A stretch of 64,000 bases of DNA from Methylobacterium sp. CB376 (GTDB taxonomy: Bacteria; Pseudomonadota; Alphaproteobacteria; Rhizobiales; Beijerinckiaceae). The stretch is from assembly GCF_029714205.1 (NCBI RefSeq), contig NZ_CP121648.1:5343001-5407000 (forward strand), read 5' to 3'. Of this stretch, positions 1 to 8,974 are shown one piece after another (position 1 is the stretch's first letter; every line of letters begins with the position of its first letter). The notes under the pieces were generated by a model, which saw nothing but the letters and a program-made list of their open reading frames with translations, searched no databases and had not been told where the DNA came from. The position numbers were made by a program, and so were the translations under genes.

Positions 1-203
1 ACCGCGAGGGTGAGGTTCGGCCGGTCCTCGGCGGCGACGTACTGGACGAGGGCGCATTGCTCGGCCTTGGCGCCGGCGGGCGTCTCGCAGCGCAGCTGCC
101 AATCCTCGAAGGTCTGCTTGACCGCACCCTGGGCGGCGGCCCGGCCGGCCGGGAGGCCCGCCGCGAGCAGGAGGGCCGCCAGGAGTACGGCCCGTCGCAC
201 CAT
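1..203 (-). CDS. Invasion-associated locus B (IalB) family protein, N-terminal part
   Basis: The gene runs off the left edge, so only about 67 N-terminal residues are present. They start with a signal peptide (Val-Arg-Arg, then an Ala/Leu-rich core ending near Ala-Ala-Ala-Gln). The mature part carries the typical IalB opening: Phe-Glu-Asp-Trp-Gln-Leu-Arg-Cys-Glu, then a second Cys before Ala-Leu-Val-Gln. IalB proteins are small periplasmic or envelope proteins common in Hyphomicrobiales, named after a Bartonella factor for erythrocyte entry; in free-living relatives their role is unclear. Assignment rests on the N-terminus only. Confidence 0.7.
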   Translation of the reverse strand, partial: MVRRAVLLAALLLAAGLPAGRAAAQGAVKQTFEDWQLRCETPAGAKAEQCALVQYVAAEDRPNLTLA

Positions 204-416
204 GTCTCGCACCCTCGCCGGCTCCTTCCAGCGCCCCCGTCGAGCGCCACGACCCGCGGCTTCCGACCACGGGGAGTCGTGGCTGTCAAGCGACGCCGCG
301 TCACGGCCCCGAAGACACAGGCGGGCCGCGACCCGTCCCGGTCGCCGCGGAACGGCTTCCTCCCGGGCCGGCTCGGCCCTAGATTTGCCGGGATCCGTCC
401 GACCGAAGGACCGCCG

Positions 417-788
417 ATGCGCCCGCCCCTGAGTGCCGTCTCCCTCGCCCTGCTGCTCCTCGCCCCGCTCGCGGCGCGGGCCGAGCCCCTGCCGATGGAG
501 GAGACCACCTACGTCGAGCGCTCGGTCAACCGCTACGGCCCGCTGACGATCGAGCACCCGCCGGTGCAGCGCAACCCGCGCGGGCGGCGCGCCTCCCGCT
601 CGGCCGCGATCGCCGGCTTCTGCCGCGAGGGCGGCGTGATCCGCCGCCACGACGAGGCCGGCGTGGTGATCATCCGGCAGCGCGAGGTCTGCGACGCGAT
701 CGCGCCGCGCACCCTCGCCCCGGGCCAGGTCGATCCGCGCCCGACCTGGCCGGCGGTCACGCGGGTGGTGGTGCGCAGCAGGGGCTGA
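417..788 (+). CDS. Secreted hypothetical protein
   Basis: This encodes 123 residues beginning at an ATG followed by a clear signal peptide (Leu/Ala-rich core, cleavage likely after Ala-Arg-Ala near residue 23). The mature part has two cysteines that could form a disulfide and a Pro/Arg-rich C-terminus. An upstream in-frame extension exists but would place the signal peptide internally, so this ATG is preferred. I recognise no family. It is transcribed divergently from the IalB-like gene across about 210 bp. Confidence 0.6.
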   Translation: MRPPLSAVSLALLLLAPLAARAEPLPMEETTYVERSVNRYGPLTIEHPPVQRNPRGRRASRSAAIAGFCREGGVIRRHDEAGVVIIRQREVCDAIAPRTLAPGQVDPRPTWPAVTRVVVRSRG

Positions 789-832
789 GCCCGGCGCGGC
801 GCCGGGGGCGGTTTCGCCGAGGCGCCTCCCCC

Positions 833-1576
833 TCACCCGTAGCGGTGCAGCTCGGTCCCGTGCCGCTTGAGCCAGCGCTCGGCCTCCTCGACGCGGGGGT
901 AGAGGCGGTCGAGCAGGGACCAGAAGCGGTCCGAGTGGTTCATCTCCGCGAGATGGGCCACCTCGTGGGCGGCGAGGTAGTCGAGCACGAAGGGCGGCGC
1001 CAGGATCAGCCGCCAGGAGAAGTTGAGGTGCCCGCTCGCCGAGCAGGAGCCCCAGCGGCTGCGCGTGTCGCGGACGGTGAGGCGCCTCGGGCCGCGGCCG
1101 AGGGCCCGGGCATGCCGGGCCACGGCCTCGCGCAGGTCGCCGCGCGCCTCGGCTTCCAGGTAGTCGCGCACCCGGCGCCCCACATGCGGCACCTGGCAGG
1201 CCACCGCGATCACCGGCGCCTCCTCGGCGTCCCGGGTGGCGACCGTCGCGCCCCCGGCCAGCGACCAGTGCAGGATCCGGTGCGGCACGCCCCGCAGCGG
1301 AACCAGGGCCCCCGGCTCCAGGGCGACCCGGGCCGGCACCCTGGCGACGCGGGCCGCGACCCAGTCCGCGTGCGCGTCGGCGAAGCGCTGGGCCACCGAC
1401 ACCGCCGTGCGCTCGGGCAGCGTCAGCACGACCTCCCCGGTCGCGCTCGACACCCTGAGCGTGATCCGCCGGGCGCTGGCGCGCCGCCGCATCGCCACCC
1501 GGAAGGTGGTTCCGTCGTGCGCGACCGTCAGGTGAGTGGGATCGGGCGCCGACCGGCGCAGCAACGCGACTCGCAT
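833..1576 (-). CDS. YgjP-like metallopeptidase (DUF45/M48-type)
   Basis: A 247-residue protein with the zinc-peptidase signature His-Glu-Val-Ala-His at residues 204-208 and a third likely ligand, His214, in Glu-Met-Asn-His-Ser. A conserved Arg-Trp-Gly-Ser-Cys segment lies at about 174-178. This arrangement (N-terminal beta domain, WGSC motif, HExxH plus downstream NHS) is that of the YgjP/DUF45 family, often seen with restriction systems but also as stand-alone housekeeping genes. There is no signal peptide, so it should be cytoplasmic. No restriction gene is adjacent. The substrate is unknown. Confidence 0.85.
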   Translation of the reverse strand: MRVALLRRSAPDPTHLTVAHDGTTFRVAMRRRASARRITLRVSSATGEVVLTLPERTAVSVAQRFADAHADWVAARVARVPARVALEPGALVPLRGVPHRILHWSLAGGATVATRDAEEAPVIAVACQVPHVGRRVRDYLEAEARGDLREAVARHARALGRGPRRLTVRDTRSRWGSCSASGHLNFSWRLILAPPFVLDYLAAHEVAHLAEMNHSDRFWSLLDRLYPRVEEAERWLKRHGTELHRYG

Positions 1577-1639
1577 GGCGCCACTCTAGGCGGTCGGCGG
1601 GCCTGCTGCCAGCGTGCCGGTCGCGCTCCCTTCGCCGCC

Positions 1640-2914
1640 TCAGCTCGCCTGAAGCAGCCGCGGCGGCGCCATCGTGGTGCCCTGCATCTCGTGCATGAAG
1701 GCGGAGATCCGCGGCAGGATCTGCGCCCGGAAGCGCGAGCCGTTGAACACCCCGTAATGCCCCACCCCCTGCTGCAGGTGGTAGAGCTTGCGCGGGTCCG
1801 GCAGGTTCGGGGTGAGGTCCAGGGCCGCCTTGGTCTGGCCGACGCCGGAAATGTCGTCCTTCTCGCCCTCGACCGCCATGATGGCGCAGCGGCGGATCGC
1901 CGTCGGGTCGACCGGCGCACCGTGATGGCGCATCTCGCCCTTCGGCAGGGCGTGCTGGACGAACACCGTCTCGACCGTCTGCAGGTAGAAATCCGCCGTG
2001 AGATCCATCACGGACAGGTACTCGTCGTAGAATTCGCGGTGCTTCTCGGCCGAGTCGCCGTCGTTGCGCACGAGGTGCTTGAACATGTCCCAGTGCGCCG
2101 TCAGGTGACGGTCGAGGTTCATGCCCATGAAGCCCGAGAGCTGGAAGAAGCCGGGATAGACCTGGCGCCAGGTGCCGGGATAGCCCGGCGGCACGACCGT
2201 GATGCAGTTGCGCTTGAACCACTCGATGCCGCGCTCGGCCGCGAGGCAGTTCACCGCGGTCGGCGAGCGGCGGGTGTCGATCGGGCCGCCCATCAGGGTC
2301 ATGGAGGTCGGCACGCCGGGCATGCCCTCCGCCTCCATCCGGGCCACCGCCGCGAAGACCGGGACCGCGGGCTGGCACACCGCCATCACGTGCAGGTCGG
2401 GACCGAGATGCTGGAAGATCTCGATCAGGTAGTCGATGTAGCTGTCGAGGTCGAAGCGCCCGACCTCGAGCGGCACCATGCGGGCGTCGATCCAGTCGGT
2501 GATGAAGACCTCGTGGCCGGGCAGCAGCGCCTCGACGGTGCCGCGCAGCAGCGTCGCGTAGTGGCCCGACATCGGGGCGACGACCAGCACCTTCGGCTGG
2601 GCCTGGGCGGGCGGGAGGCGCAGCGCCCGCTCGAAGGCGACGAGCCGGCAGAAGGGCTTCTCCCAGACCACGCGCTCGCTCACCGCGACCGTCATGCCCT
2701 CGACCACCGTCGTCGGGAGCCCGAAGGCGGGCTTCCCGTAGCGCCGGGTGGTGCGCTCGAACATCTCGCAGGCCGCCGAGACCGTGCGGCCGTAGGGCGT
2801 GTAGGAGATCGGATTCACCGGGTTCTGGAACACGAGCTGCGTCGCGTCCGCCGCGACCCGCGCCGGCGTCAGCATCCAATGCGCCGCTTCGTACAAGAAA
2901 TAAGACAGATCCAT
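1640..2914 (-). CDS. phaZ: Intracellular poly(3-hydroxyalkanoate) depolymerase
   Basis: This 424-residue protein matches the intracellular PHB depolymerase family that mobilises amorphous polyhydroxybutyrate granules. The nucleophile is Cys180 in Val-Cys-Gln-Pro-Ala, the cysteine variant of the lipase box typical of this family, and His386 in Gly-Val-Gly-His-Tyr-Gly is the likely catalytic histidine. It lacks a signal peptide, as expected for a granule enzyme. Length is normal for the family. It is transcribed divergently from the redox sensor kinase gene; PHB turnover responds to redox state, so the proximity may be meaningful, but that link is inference. Confidence 0.92.
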   Translation of the reverse strand: MDLSYFLYEAAHWMLTPARVAADATQLVFQNPVNPISYTPYGRTVSAACEMFERTTRRYGKPAFGLPTTVVEGMTVAVSERVVWEKPFCRLVAFERALRLPPAQAQPKVLVVAPMSGHYATLLRGTVEALLPGHEVFITDWIDARMVPLEVGRFDLDSYIDYLIEIFQHLGPDLHVMAVCQPAVPVFAAVARMEAEGMPGVPTSMTLMGGPIDTRRSPTAVNCLAAERGIEWFKRNCITVVPPGYPGTWRQVYPGFFQLSGFMGMNLDRHLTAHWDMFKHLVRNDGDSAEKHREFYDEYLSVMDLTADFYLQTVETVFVQHALPKGEMRHHGAPVDPTAIRRCAIMAVEGEKDDISGVGQTKAALDLTPNLPDPRKLYHLQQGVGHYGVFNGSRFRAQILPRISAFMHEMQGTTMAPPRLLQAS

Positions 2915-3168
2915 GCCGCACCGCCCGTTCTCGGATCCGGCGGCGCCGCAGCGCCGCGGGAGACGCCCGCATCCAACCGACTGTCAGAGGTTATGGTTCC
3001 GGTCGGCGCACGCAAGGGCATCCCGTTGACCCAAAGTGCAATATGATACCAAAGAAAGCGGGCTGTGCCATTTTGGTCGCAGGGCTGCCCGGAAAAGTGG
3101 CATTATCTTGCAGGGGGCGCGGGGGGCCGGGGCCTGGGCAGAGCCCCGTCGCGCGCTATCGTGGTGGC

Positions 3169-4554
3169 ATGACGAATGAGGCTTCGCCGATCGACCTCGT
3201 GCACGACGCGCGTCACCTGCGCCTGGACACGCTCGTGCGCCTGCGCTGGCTCGCCATCACGGGCCAGAGCGCCGCGGTGGCGGGCGCGCATCTCGGGCTC
3301 GGCCTGCCCCTGCCCTTCGGCTGGTGCTTCCTCGTCATCGCGGCCTCCTCCTGGCTGAACCTCATCCTGCGGGTGCGCTTCCCGGCGAGCTACCGGCTGA
3401 GCGACACGTCGGCGGCGCTGCTGCTCGCCTTCGACATCGTCCAGCTCGCCGCGCTCCTGTTCCTCACCGGCGGGCTGCAGAATCCCTTCTCGCTCCTCTT
3501 CCTCGCCCCGGTCCTGATCTCCGCGACGGCCCTGCCCCCGGCCCACACCCTGGCCCTCGGCCTGTTCGCGGTCGGCCTGTCGACGCTGCTCGCCCTCGTC
3601 CACCGGCCGCTGCCGTGGTTCTCGGCGGAGCGGATGGAGATCCCCTTCCTCTACGTCTCGGGGGTCTGGACCGCGATCCTGCTCGGCATCGCCTTCACGG
3701 GCGTCTACGCGTGGCGGGTCGCCGAGGAGGCGCGCCAGCTCGCCCAGGCGCTCGCCGCGACCGAGCTGGTCCTCGCCCGCGAGCAGCACCTGTCGCAGCT
3801 CGACGGGCTCGCGGCGGCGGCCGCGCACGAACTCGGCACGCCGCTCGCCACCATCACGGTGGTGGTCAGCGAACTCGACCGGGCGCTCGGCCCCGCCGCC
3901 ACGCCCGCGGTCGCCGAGGACCTGAAGCTCCTGCGCGAGCAGGTCGAGCGCTGCCGGGGCATCCTGTCGAAGCTCACCTCCCTGGACGAGGACCAGTCGA
4001 GCTTCCTGGAGACGATCTCGCTCAGCCACCTCGTAGAGGAGCTGGTGGCGCCCCAGCGGGCGCTCGGGATCATCCTCGACGTCTCGACCCGCGGCGAGGG
4101 GACGGAGCCCCGCTGCCGGCGCAATCCCGGCGTGCTCTACGGGCTCTCGAACATCGTCGACAACGCGGTGGACTTCGCCGAGAGCCGCGTCGTCATCGAG
4201 GCGCGCTGGAGCGCGGACCGGGTCTGGCTGGAGATCCGCGACGACGGCCCGGGCTTCGCCCCCGACGTGCTGCTGCGGGTCGGCGAGCCCTACGTCACGA
4301 CGCGGGGCGCCGGGCGCTCGGGCAGCGGCGAGGAGGGCGGATCGGGGCTCGGGCTCGGCCTGTTCATCGCCAAGACCCTGATCGAGCGCTCGGGCGCCCA
4401 GATCGCCCTCGCCAACGCGGCCGATCCCTCGACCGGCGCCGTGGTGCGCATCGCCTGGCCGCGTCACGTTTTCGAGAGGGACGTGGCGGCGCGCAAATTC
4501 GGGGGAACGAGCGGCGCTCTCCCCCTGACGACGGCCCGCGACGTTCCTATATAA
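3169..4554 (+). CDS. regB: Redox-sensing histidine kinase RegB/ActS/PrrB
   Basis: A 461-residue membrane histidine kinase with about six N-terminal transmembrane helices (residues 25-182). It has the RegB quinone-sensing heptad Gly-Gly-Leu-Gln-Asn-Pro-Phe at 101-107. The phosphorylated histidine is His220 in Ala-His-Glu-Leu-Gly-Thr-Pro. Cys262 in Glu-Arg-Cys-Arg corresponds to the redox-active cysteine of RegB. N, G1 and G2 boxes of the ATPase domain follow. In this family the kinase represses or activates aerobic/anaerobic, CO2 and nitrogen fixation genes through RegA. The ATG was chosen because the helix-rich part starts soon after it; upstream extension is low-complexity. Confidence 0.93.
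   Translation: MTNEASPIDLVHDARHLRLDTLVRLRWLAITGQSAAVAGAHLGLGLPLPFGWCFLVIAASSWLNLILRVRFPASYRLSDTSAALLLAFDIVQLAALLFLTGGLQNPFSLLFLAPVLISATALPPAHTLALGLFAVGLSTLLALVHRPLPWFSAERMEIPFLYVSGVWTAILLGIAFTGVYAWRVAEEARQLAQALAATELVLAREQHLSQLDGLAAAAAHELGTPLATITVVVSELDRALGPAATPAVAEDLKLLREQVERCRGILSKLTSLDEDQSSFLETISLSHLVEELVAPQRALGIILDVSTRGEGTEPRCRRNPGVLYGLSNIVDNAVDFAESRVVIEARWSADRVWLEIRDDGPGFAPDVLLRVGEPYVTTRGAGRSGSGEEGGSGLGLGLFIAKTLIERSGAQIALANAADPSTGAVVRIAWPRHVFERDVAARKFGGTSGALPLTTARDVPI
4525..4553 (+). promoter_or_regulatory. Candidate sigma70-type promoter for regA
   Basis: CTGACG (4525-4530) and TATATA (4548-4553) are separated by 17 bp at the extreme 3' end of regB. The AT-rich TATATAA stands out sharply against the GC-rich surroundings. 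It lies about 43 bp upstream of the regA start, so regA could be transcribed on its own as well as with regB. Confidence 0.5.
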
Positions 4555-4595
4555 CGTTTTGAAGAGACTGAACGAATAGTGAGGAGCGTCTCTTG

Positions 4596-5192
4596 ATGAC
4601 GCAGTACGGAACCCAGACTCCACCGAGCTCCGGACTCGTACCGGAAGGCGATCCGCTCGCGGCACACGCGGATCGCAGCCTGCTGATCGTGGACGACGAC
4701 AAGCCGTTCTCGACGCGGCTCGCCCGCGCGATGGAGGCCCGCGGCTACCAGGTGCAGGTGGCCGAGAGCGTGGCGGAGGGCGTCTCGCTCGTGGACGCGC
4801 ATCCGCCGGCCTTCGCGGTGATCGACATGCGGCTCGCCGACGGCAACGGCCTCGACGTGATCGCCCGGCTCAAGGAGCGCCGCCCGGAGGCGCGGGGCGT
4901 GATCCTGACGGGCTACGGCAACATCGCGACGGCGGTGACGGCCGTGAAGCTCGGCGCCTTCGACTACCTAGCCAAGCCCGCCGACGCGGACGAGATCCAC
5001 GGCACGCTGATGGCCCAGCCGGGCGAGCGGGCGGACCCGCCCGAGAACCCGATGTCCGCCGACCGGGTGCGCTGGGAACACATCCAGCGCGTCTACGAGC
5101 TGTGCAACCGCAACGTCTCCGAGACGGCCCGCCGCCTCAACATGCACCGCCGCACCCTGCAGCGGATCCTCGCCAAGCGCGCGCCGCGGTAG
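4596..5192 (+). CDS. regA: Response regulator RegA/ActR/PrrA
   Basis: This 198-residue regulator has a receiver domain (about 28-140) with acidic pocket Asp-Asp-Asp at 33-35 and phospho-acceptor Asp77. A short linker leads to a Fis-type helix-turn-helix at 160-195 ([51 protein letters not shown]), which is almost invariant in RegA. It is the cognate partner of the upstream kinase, 41 bp away. A GAGGAG ribosome site 9 bp upstream supports this ATG; a TTG directly before it is possible but weaker. A strong terminator closes the unit. Confidence 0.94.
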   Translation: MTQYGTQTPPSSGLVPEGDPLAAHADRSLLIVDDDKPFSTRLARAMEARGYQVQVAESVAEGVSLVDAHPPAFAVIDMRLADGNGLDVIARLKERRPEARGVILTGYGNIATAVTAVKLGAFDYLAKPADADEIHGTLMAQPGERADPPENPMSADRVRWEHIQRVYELCNRNVSETARRLNMHRRTLQRILAKRAPR

Positions 5193-5219
5193 GCGCGCGT
5201 GACTCCGGGGGACGAGCCA

Positions 5220-5265
5220 CCCCGCTCCCGCGCGCGCCAGTTCCGCGCGCGGGAGCGGGGTTTTT
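5220..5265 (+). terminator. Rho-independent terminator after regA
   Basis: A perfect 17-bp GC-rich stem (5220-5236 pairing with 5244-5260), a 7-nt loop and a TTTTT run at 5261-5265. It lies between the converging regA and gamma-glutamyltransferase genes; the T-run orients it for regA. Confidence 0.93.
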
Positions 5266-5338
5266 GGTGCCGGCGGCGAGGCGGCGCACCCTCCTCATCC
5301 GAGATCCGCACGGACGCGTCGCGCGGGCCTGCCCCGCG

Positions 5339-6937
5339 TCAGATCCCGGCCGCCCCGCCGTCCGAGCGCGGATCATGGGTCGCCTCCACCCGCCCGTTGC
5401 CGGGATGGCGCACCAGCAGCCCGGCATGGCCGAGGGAATCGACGTAGGCGCCGCCGAGCTCCTCGATCTCGTGGCCGCGGCGGCGGAGCTCCGCGATGCA
5501 GGACGGGTCGAAGCGGTCCTCGACCTTGACGGTCATCGACTCGGCGCCCCAGGTGCGGCCGAACAGGAGCCGCGGCGCGTCGACCGCCTCGGCCACGCCC
5601 ATCCGGTGGCCGGCGTAGCGGGTGAAGATCTGGGCCTGGAATTGCGGCTGACCGTCCCCGCCCATGCTGCCGTAGGAGAGCACCCGCCCGTCGTCGAGCA
5701 CGGCGAGCGCCGGGTTGAGGGTGTGGAAGGGCTTGCGGCCTGGCTCGAGCGGGTTCGTGGCCTTGGGATCGAGCGAGAAGGAGGTGCCGCGGTTCTGCCA
5801 CGCGATGCCGGTCGCCGGCAGGACGAGGCCGGAGCCGAATTCCCAGTAGACCGACTGGATGTAGGAGACGGCGAGGCCCGACCCGTCGATCGCCCCCATC
5901 CAGACCGTGTCGCCGTCGCCGAGCGGGCGCAGGGGGTAGGGGGCGGCCCGGTCCATCGCGATCGCGGCGGCCTCGCGGGCGAGGCGGTCGGGGGTCAGGA
6001 AGGCGGCGGGATCGTGCCGCAGCCGGTCGAAGTCGGTGACGACGCCGTCGCGCACCCGGAAGGCGCGCTTCGTCGCCTCGATCAGGGCGTGGCACCAGGC
6101 GGGTGATTCGGGCGGCAGCCTGCCGAGCCGCTCGACGATCCCGAGGATCATCAGGGCCGCGAGCCCCTGGGTCGGCGGCGGGCAATTGAAGACGGTGCCC
6201 TGGGCGAGCCGCACCGACAGCGGGGCCCGCCGCACCGCCCGGTAGGCGTCGAGGTCGGCGCGGGTCACCGGGCTGCCGGCCCGGTCGAGATCGGCGGCGA
6301 TCTCGCGCCCGACGTCGCCCCGGTAGAAGTCGTCGAGCCCCGCATGGGCGAGCTGGTCCAGGGTCGCGGCCAGGGCCGGCAGGGCGCGGACCGCGCCGGC
6401 GGCGGGCGCCTTCCCGCCGATCAGGAAGGTCCCGGCGAAGCCCGGCTGATCGTAGAGCGTGTCGAGTTCCTTGGGGACGTAGCGGGCCTCCGAGGCCGAC
6501 ACCGCGACGCCCTCCCGGGCGAGGCGGATCGCGTCGCCGAGCAGGACCGGGAGGGGCAGCCTGCCGCCGAGGGCGGCGGCGAGATCGCGCGCCAGGGCCC
6601 AGCCGCCGACCGCGCCCGCGACCGTGACGGCGGCATCCGCCCCGCGGTCGGGGATCCGCTCGTGGCCCTTGTCGCGGTAGCGCCGGATCGTGGCGAGCCG
6701 GCCGGCGGGCCCGCAGGCCTCGATGGCGTGGACCCGCCCGCCGGGCTCGCGCACGAGCCAGAATCCATCGCCGCCGATGCCGTTCATGTGGGGGTAGACG
6801 ACCGCGATCGTGGCCGCCATGGCGAGCATGGCTTCGACGGCGTTGCCGCCCTCCGCCAGCACGGCGCGGCCGCTCGCGGCGGCGAGGTGGTGGGGAGCCG
6901 CGCAGGCGGCGTGGTCGAAGACGGGGGTCTCGGGCAT
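5339..6937 (-). CDS. Gamma-glutamyltransferase family protein
   Basis: A 532-residue Ntn-hydrolase of the gamma-glutamyltranspeptidase family, which splits itself into two subunits at a catalytic threonine. The expected nucleophile is Thr344 in Gly-Asp-Gly-Asp-Thr-Val-Trp, preceded by a plausible cleavage region. The family motif Gly-Gly-Asp-Gly near 55-58 and the C-terminal Ser-Met-Gly-Gly-Asp-Gly-Gln-Pro-Gln oxyanion segment are present. Unlike classical periplasmic enzymes there is no signal peptide, so it probably acts in the cytoplasm, and the gamma-glutamyl substrate may not be glutathione. It stands alone on its strand. Confidence 0.85.
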   Translation of the reverse strand: MPETPVFDHAACAAPHHLAAASGRAVLAEGGNAVEAMLAMAATIAVVYPHMNGIGGDGFWLVREPGGRVHAIEACGPAGRLATIRRYRDKGHERIPDRGADAAVTVAGAVGGWALARDLAAALGGRLPLPVLLGDAIRLAREGVAVSASEARYVPKELDTLYDQPGFAGTFLIGGKAPAAGAVRALPALAATLDQLAHAGLDDFYRGDVGREIAADLDRAGSPVTRADLDAYRAVRRAPLSVRLAQGTVFNCPPPTQGLAALMILGIVERLGRLPPESPAWCHALIEATKRAFRVRDGVVTDFDRLRHDPAAFLTPDRLAREAAAIAMDRAAPYPLRPLGDGDTVWMGAIDGSGLAVSYIQSVYWEFGSGLVLPATGIAWQNRGTSFSLDPKATNPLEPGRKPFHTLNPALAVLDDGRVLSYGSMGGDGQPQFQAQIFTRYAGHRMGVAEAVDAPRLLFGRTWGAESMTVKVEDRFDPSCIAELRRRGHEIEELGGAYVDSLGHAGLLVRHPGNGRVEATHDPRSDGGAAGI

Positions 6938-7020
6938 CGGGCTCGGGGGATGGCGTGACGACGGGGCCGGTTGCGCCCCGGGGGGCCTTCAGGCTATCGC
7001 CCGCGGGCGCCGAACGGAAT

Positions 7021-7305
7021 ATGGTCCGGCCCCCTCGTCCCACAGCCAAGGTCCCGCCCGTGCCCGCCAGCTCCGGCTCCCTCAGCACCCGCAACCTCGT
7101 CACGCTCCTCAGCATCATGGTGCTGGTCGGCACGGAGGTGTTCGGCGTCGCGATCGCGGCCGGCTGGGCCATCGCCGGCCTGTTCGAGCTCGGCGACCTC
7201 GTCGGCCACGTCCTGATGGGCGCCTTCAGCCTGGTCGCGCTCTCCATCATGGTCCAGCTCTGGCGCCGCGCCTCCAGCATCGAGCCGGTCCGCCCCCGGC
7301 GCTGA
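7021..7305 (+). CDS. Small two-helix membrane protein, hypothetical
   Basis: A 94-residue protein with a proline-rich start and two hydrophobic helices (about residues 25-48 and 55-80). It ends 7 bp before the glucan biosynthesis gene and is probably cotranscribed with it, which suggests an envelope role. A longer reading from position 6955 would almost touch the divergent gene, so the ATG at 7021 is preferred; the true start is uncertain. No family recognised. Confidence 0.5.
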   Translation: MVRPPRPTAKVPPVPASSGSLSTRNLVTLLSIMVLVGTEVFGVAIAAGWAIAGLFELGDLVGHVLMGAFSLVALSIMVQLWRRASSIEPVRPRR

Positions 7306-7312
7306 GACCGTC

Positions 7313-8869
7313 ATGCTCGACCGCCGCCGCTTCCTCGCCGCCGCCGCGCTCCTGGCCGGCGGCCTCCCCGCCCGCGCGGCCGGCCTGCCGCTCGGGGCGC
7401 CGAGCCCCTTCGACTTCGAGGCGCTGAAGGCCCGCGCCCGCGACCTCGCCGCCGCGCCCTACCGGCCCCCGGCGATCCCCGACCGGGAGGTGCTGCAGGC
7501 GATCGACTACGACGCCCACGGCAAGCTGCGCTTCAAGCCCGACCACGCCCTCTGGGCCGAGGGCCCGGGCGCCTTCCCGGTGACCTTCTTCCATCTCGGC
7601 CGCTACTTCCAGAAGCCGGTGCGGATGCACCTGGTCGAGGGGGGCGAGGCCCGCGAGATCGTCTACGTCCAGGACGCCTTCGAGATGCCGGCGGATTCGC
7701 CCGCCCGGCGCCTGCCGCCGAATCCCGGCTTCGCGGGTTTCCGCTTCCAGGAGCGGCGCGGCGGCGCCCTCGACTGGCGGCGCAACGACTGGGTGGCGTT
7801 CCTCGGCGCCTCCTATTTCCGGGCGATCGGCGAACTCTACCAGTACGGACTCTCGGCGCGGGGCCTCGCCCTCGACACCGTGATGCCGGACCGGCCGGAG
7901 GAGTTTCCCGACTTCACTCATGTCTGGTTCGAGACGCCGGCGCCGGATTCCGACACCGTCACGGTGATGACGCTCCTCGACGGCCCCTCGGTGGCGGGCG
8001 CCTACCGGTTCCGGATGCGGCGCGGCAAGGCCGTGGTGATGGAGATCGAGGCGCGGCTGCACCTGCGCCGGGACGTCGGCCGCTTCGGGCTGGCGCCGCT
8101 CACCTCGATGTACTGGTTCTCCGAGACGGCCAAGCCCAGCGCCGTCGACTGGCGCCCCGAGGTGCACGATTCGGACGGGCTGGCCCTGTGGACCGGGAGC
8201 GGCGAGCGCCTCTGGCGGCCCCTGCGCAACCCGCCCCGGACCATGGTCTCGGCCTTCGTGGACGCGCGGCCGCGCGGCTTCGGGCTGATGCAGCGCGACC
8301 GCCTGTTCGACCATTACCAGGACGGGGTCTACTACGACCGCCGGCCCTCGCTCTGGGTCGAGCCGCTCGGGGATTGGGGCCGGGGCAGCGTGCAGCTCAT
8401 CGAGAACCCGACCGACGACGAGATCCACGACAACGTCGTGGCCATGTGGGTGCCGGAGGAGCCGGCCCGGGCCGGCTCCGTGCACGACCTCGCCTACCGG
8501 CTGCACTGGGTGGCCGACGAGCCCTATCCGTCCGCGCTCGCGCGCTGCGTCGCGACCCGCGAGGGCAATGGCGGGCAGGCCGGGACGGAGCGCCCGAAGG
8601 GCCTGCGCAAGTTCGTGGTGGAGTTCCTGGGCGGGCCGCTGGCGCAGCTCCCCGCGGGCGTGAAGCCCGAGCCGGTGCTCAGCGCCTCCCGCGGCAGCTT
8701 CCCGCTCGCCCGCACGGAGGCGGTGCCGGACGACGTGCCGGGCCATTGGCGCGCCGAGTTCGACCTCGCGGTCACCGGGTCCGAGCCGGTGGAATTGCGG
8801 CTCTTCCTGCGCCAGGGCGACCGCACGCTCAGCGAGACCTGGACCTACCAGGTCATCCCGGCGGCCTGA
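7313..8869 (+). CDS. Periplasmic glucan biosynthesis protein OpgG/OpgD (MdoG/MdoD)
   Basis: This 518-residue protein is a full-length member of the MdoG/OpgG family, which builds or shapes osmoregulated periplasmic glucans. It begins with a Tat-type signal (Arg-Arg-Arg-Phe-Leu at 4-8 and an Ala/Leu core). Conserved segments include Phe-Asp-Phe-Glu near 32, Tyr-Gly-Leu-Ser-Ala-Arg-Gly-Leu-Ala and Phe-Pro-Asp-Phe-Thr. A Tat signal is typical of OpgD, but the window has no second paralogue or opgH glycosyltransferase to decide between G and D. It is convergent with the next gene. Confidence 0.88.
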   Translation: MLDRRRFLAAAALLAGGLPARAAGLPLGAPSPFDFEALKARARDLAAAPYRPPAIPDREVLQAIDYDAHGKLRFKPDHALWAEGPGAFPVTFFHLGRYFQKPVRMHLVEGGEAREIVYVQDAFEMPADSPARRLPPNPGFAGFRFQERRGGALDWRRNDWVAFLGASYFRAIGELYQYGLSARGLALDTVMPDRPEEFPDFTHVWFETPAPDSDTVTVMTLLDGPSVAGAYRFRMRRGKAVVMEIEARLHLRRDVGRFGLAPLTSMYWFSETAKPSAVDWRPEVHDSDGLALWTGSGERLWRPLRNPPRTMVSAFVDARPRGFGLMQRDRLFDHYQDGVYYDRRPSLWVEPLGDWGRGSVQLIENPTDDEIHDNVVAMWVPEEPARAGSVHDLAYRLHWVADEPYPSALARCVATREGNGGQAGTERPKGLRKFVVEFLGGPLAQLPAGVKPEPVLSASRGSFPLARTEAVPDDVPGHWRAEFDLAVTGSEPVELRLFLRQGDRTLSETWTYQVIPAA

Positions 8870-8974
8870 CCGCGGGATCGGGGCGATCCTGCGCCCCTCG
8901 ATCGACCGCCGCGCGTCGCGGCCTCCGGGAAAGGTTGCGCCGCGGGCGCGCGGGGGGGGCCGCCCGTCCGGGCG

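Noticed and set aside
845..3046. Very long plus-strand open frame across the YgjP and phaZ genes
   Set aside because: It is antisense to two well-supported genes and has the Arg/His/Gly-rich composition typical of shadow frames in GC-rich DNA.
3103..3120. Sigma-54-like promoter TGGCATTATCTTGCA upstream of regB
   Set aside because: The GG and GC elements are separated by 9 bp instead of the invariant 10, and no enhancer-binding regulator gene is near.
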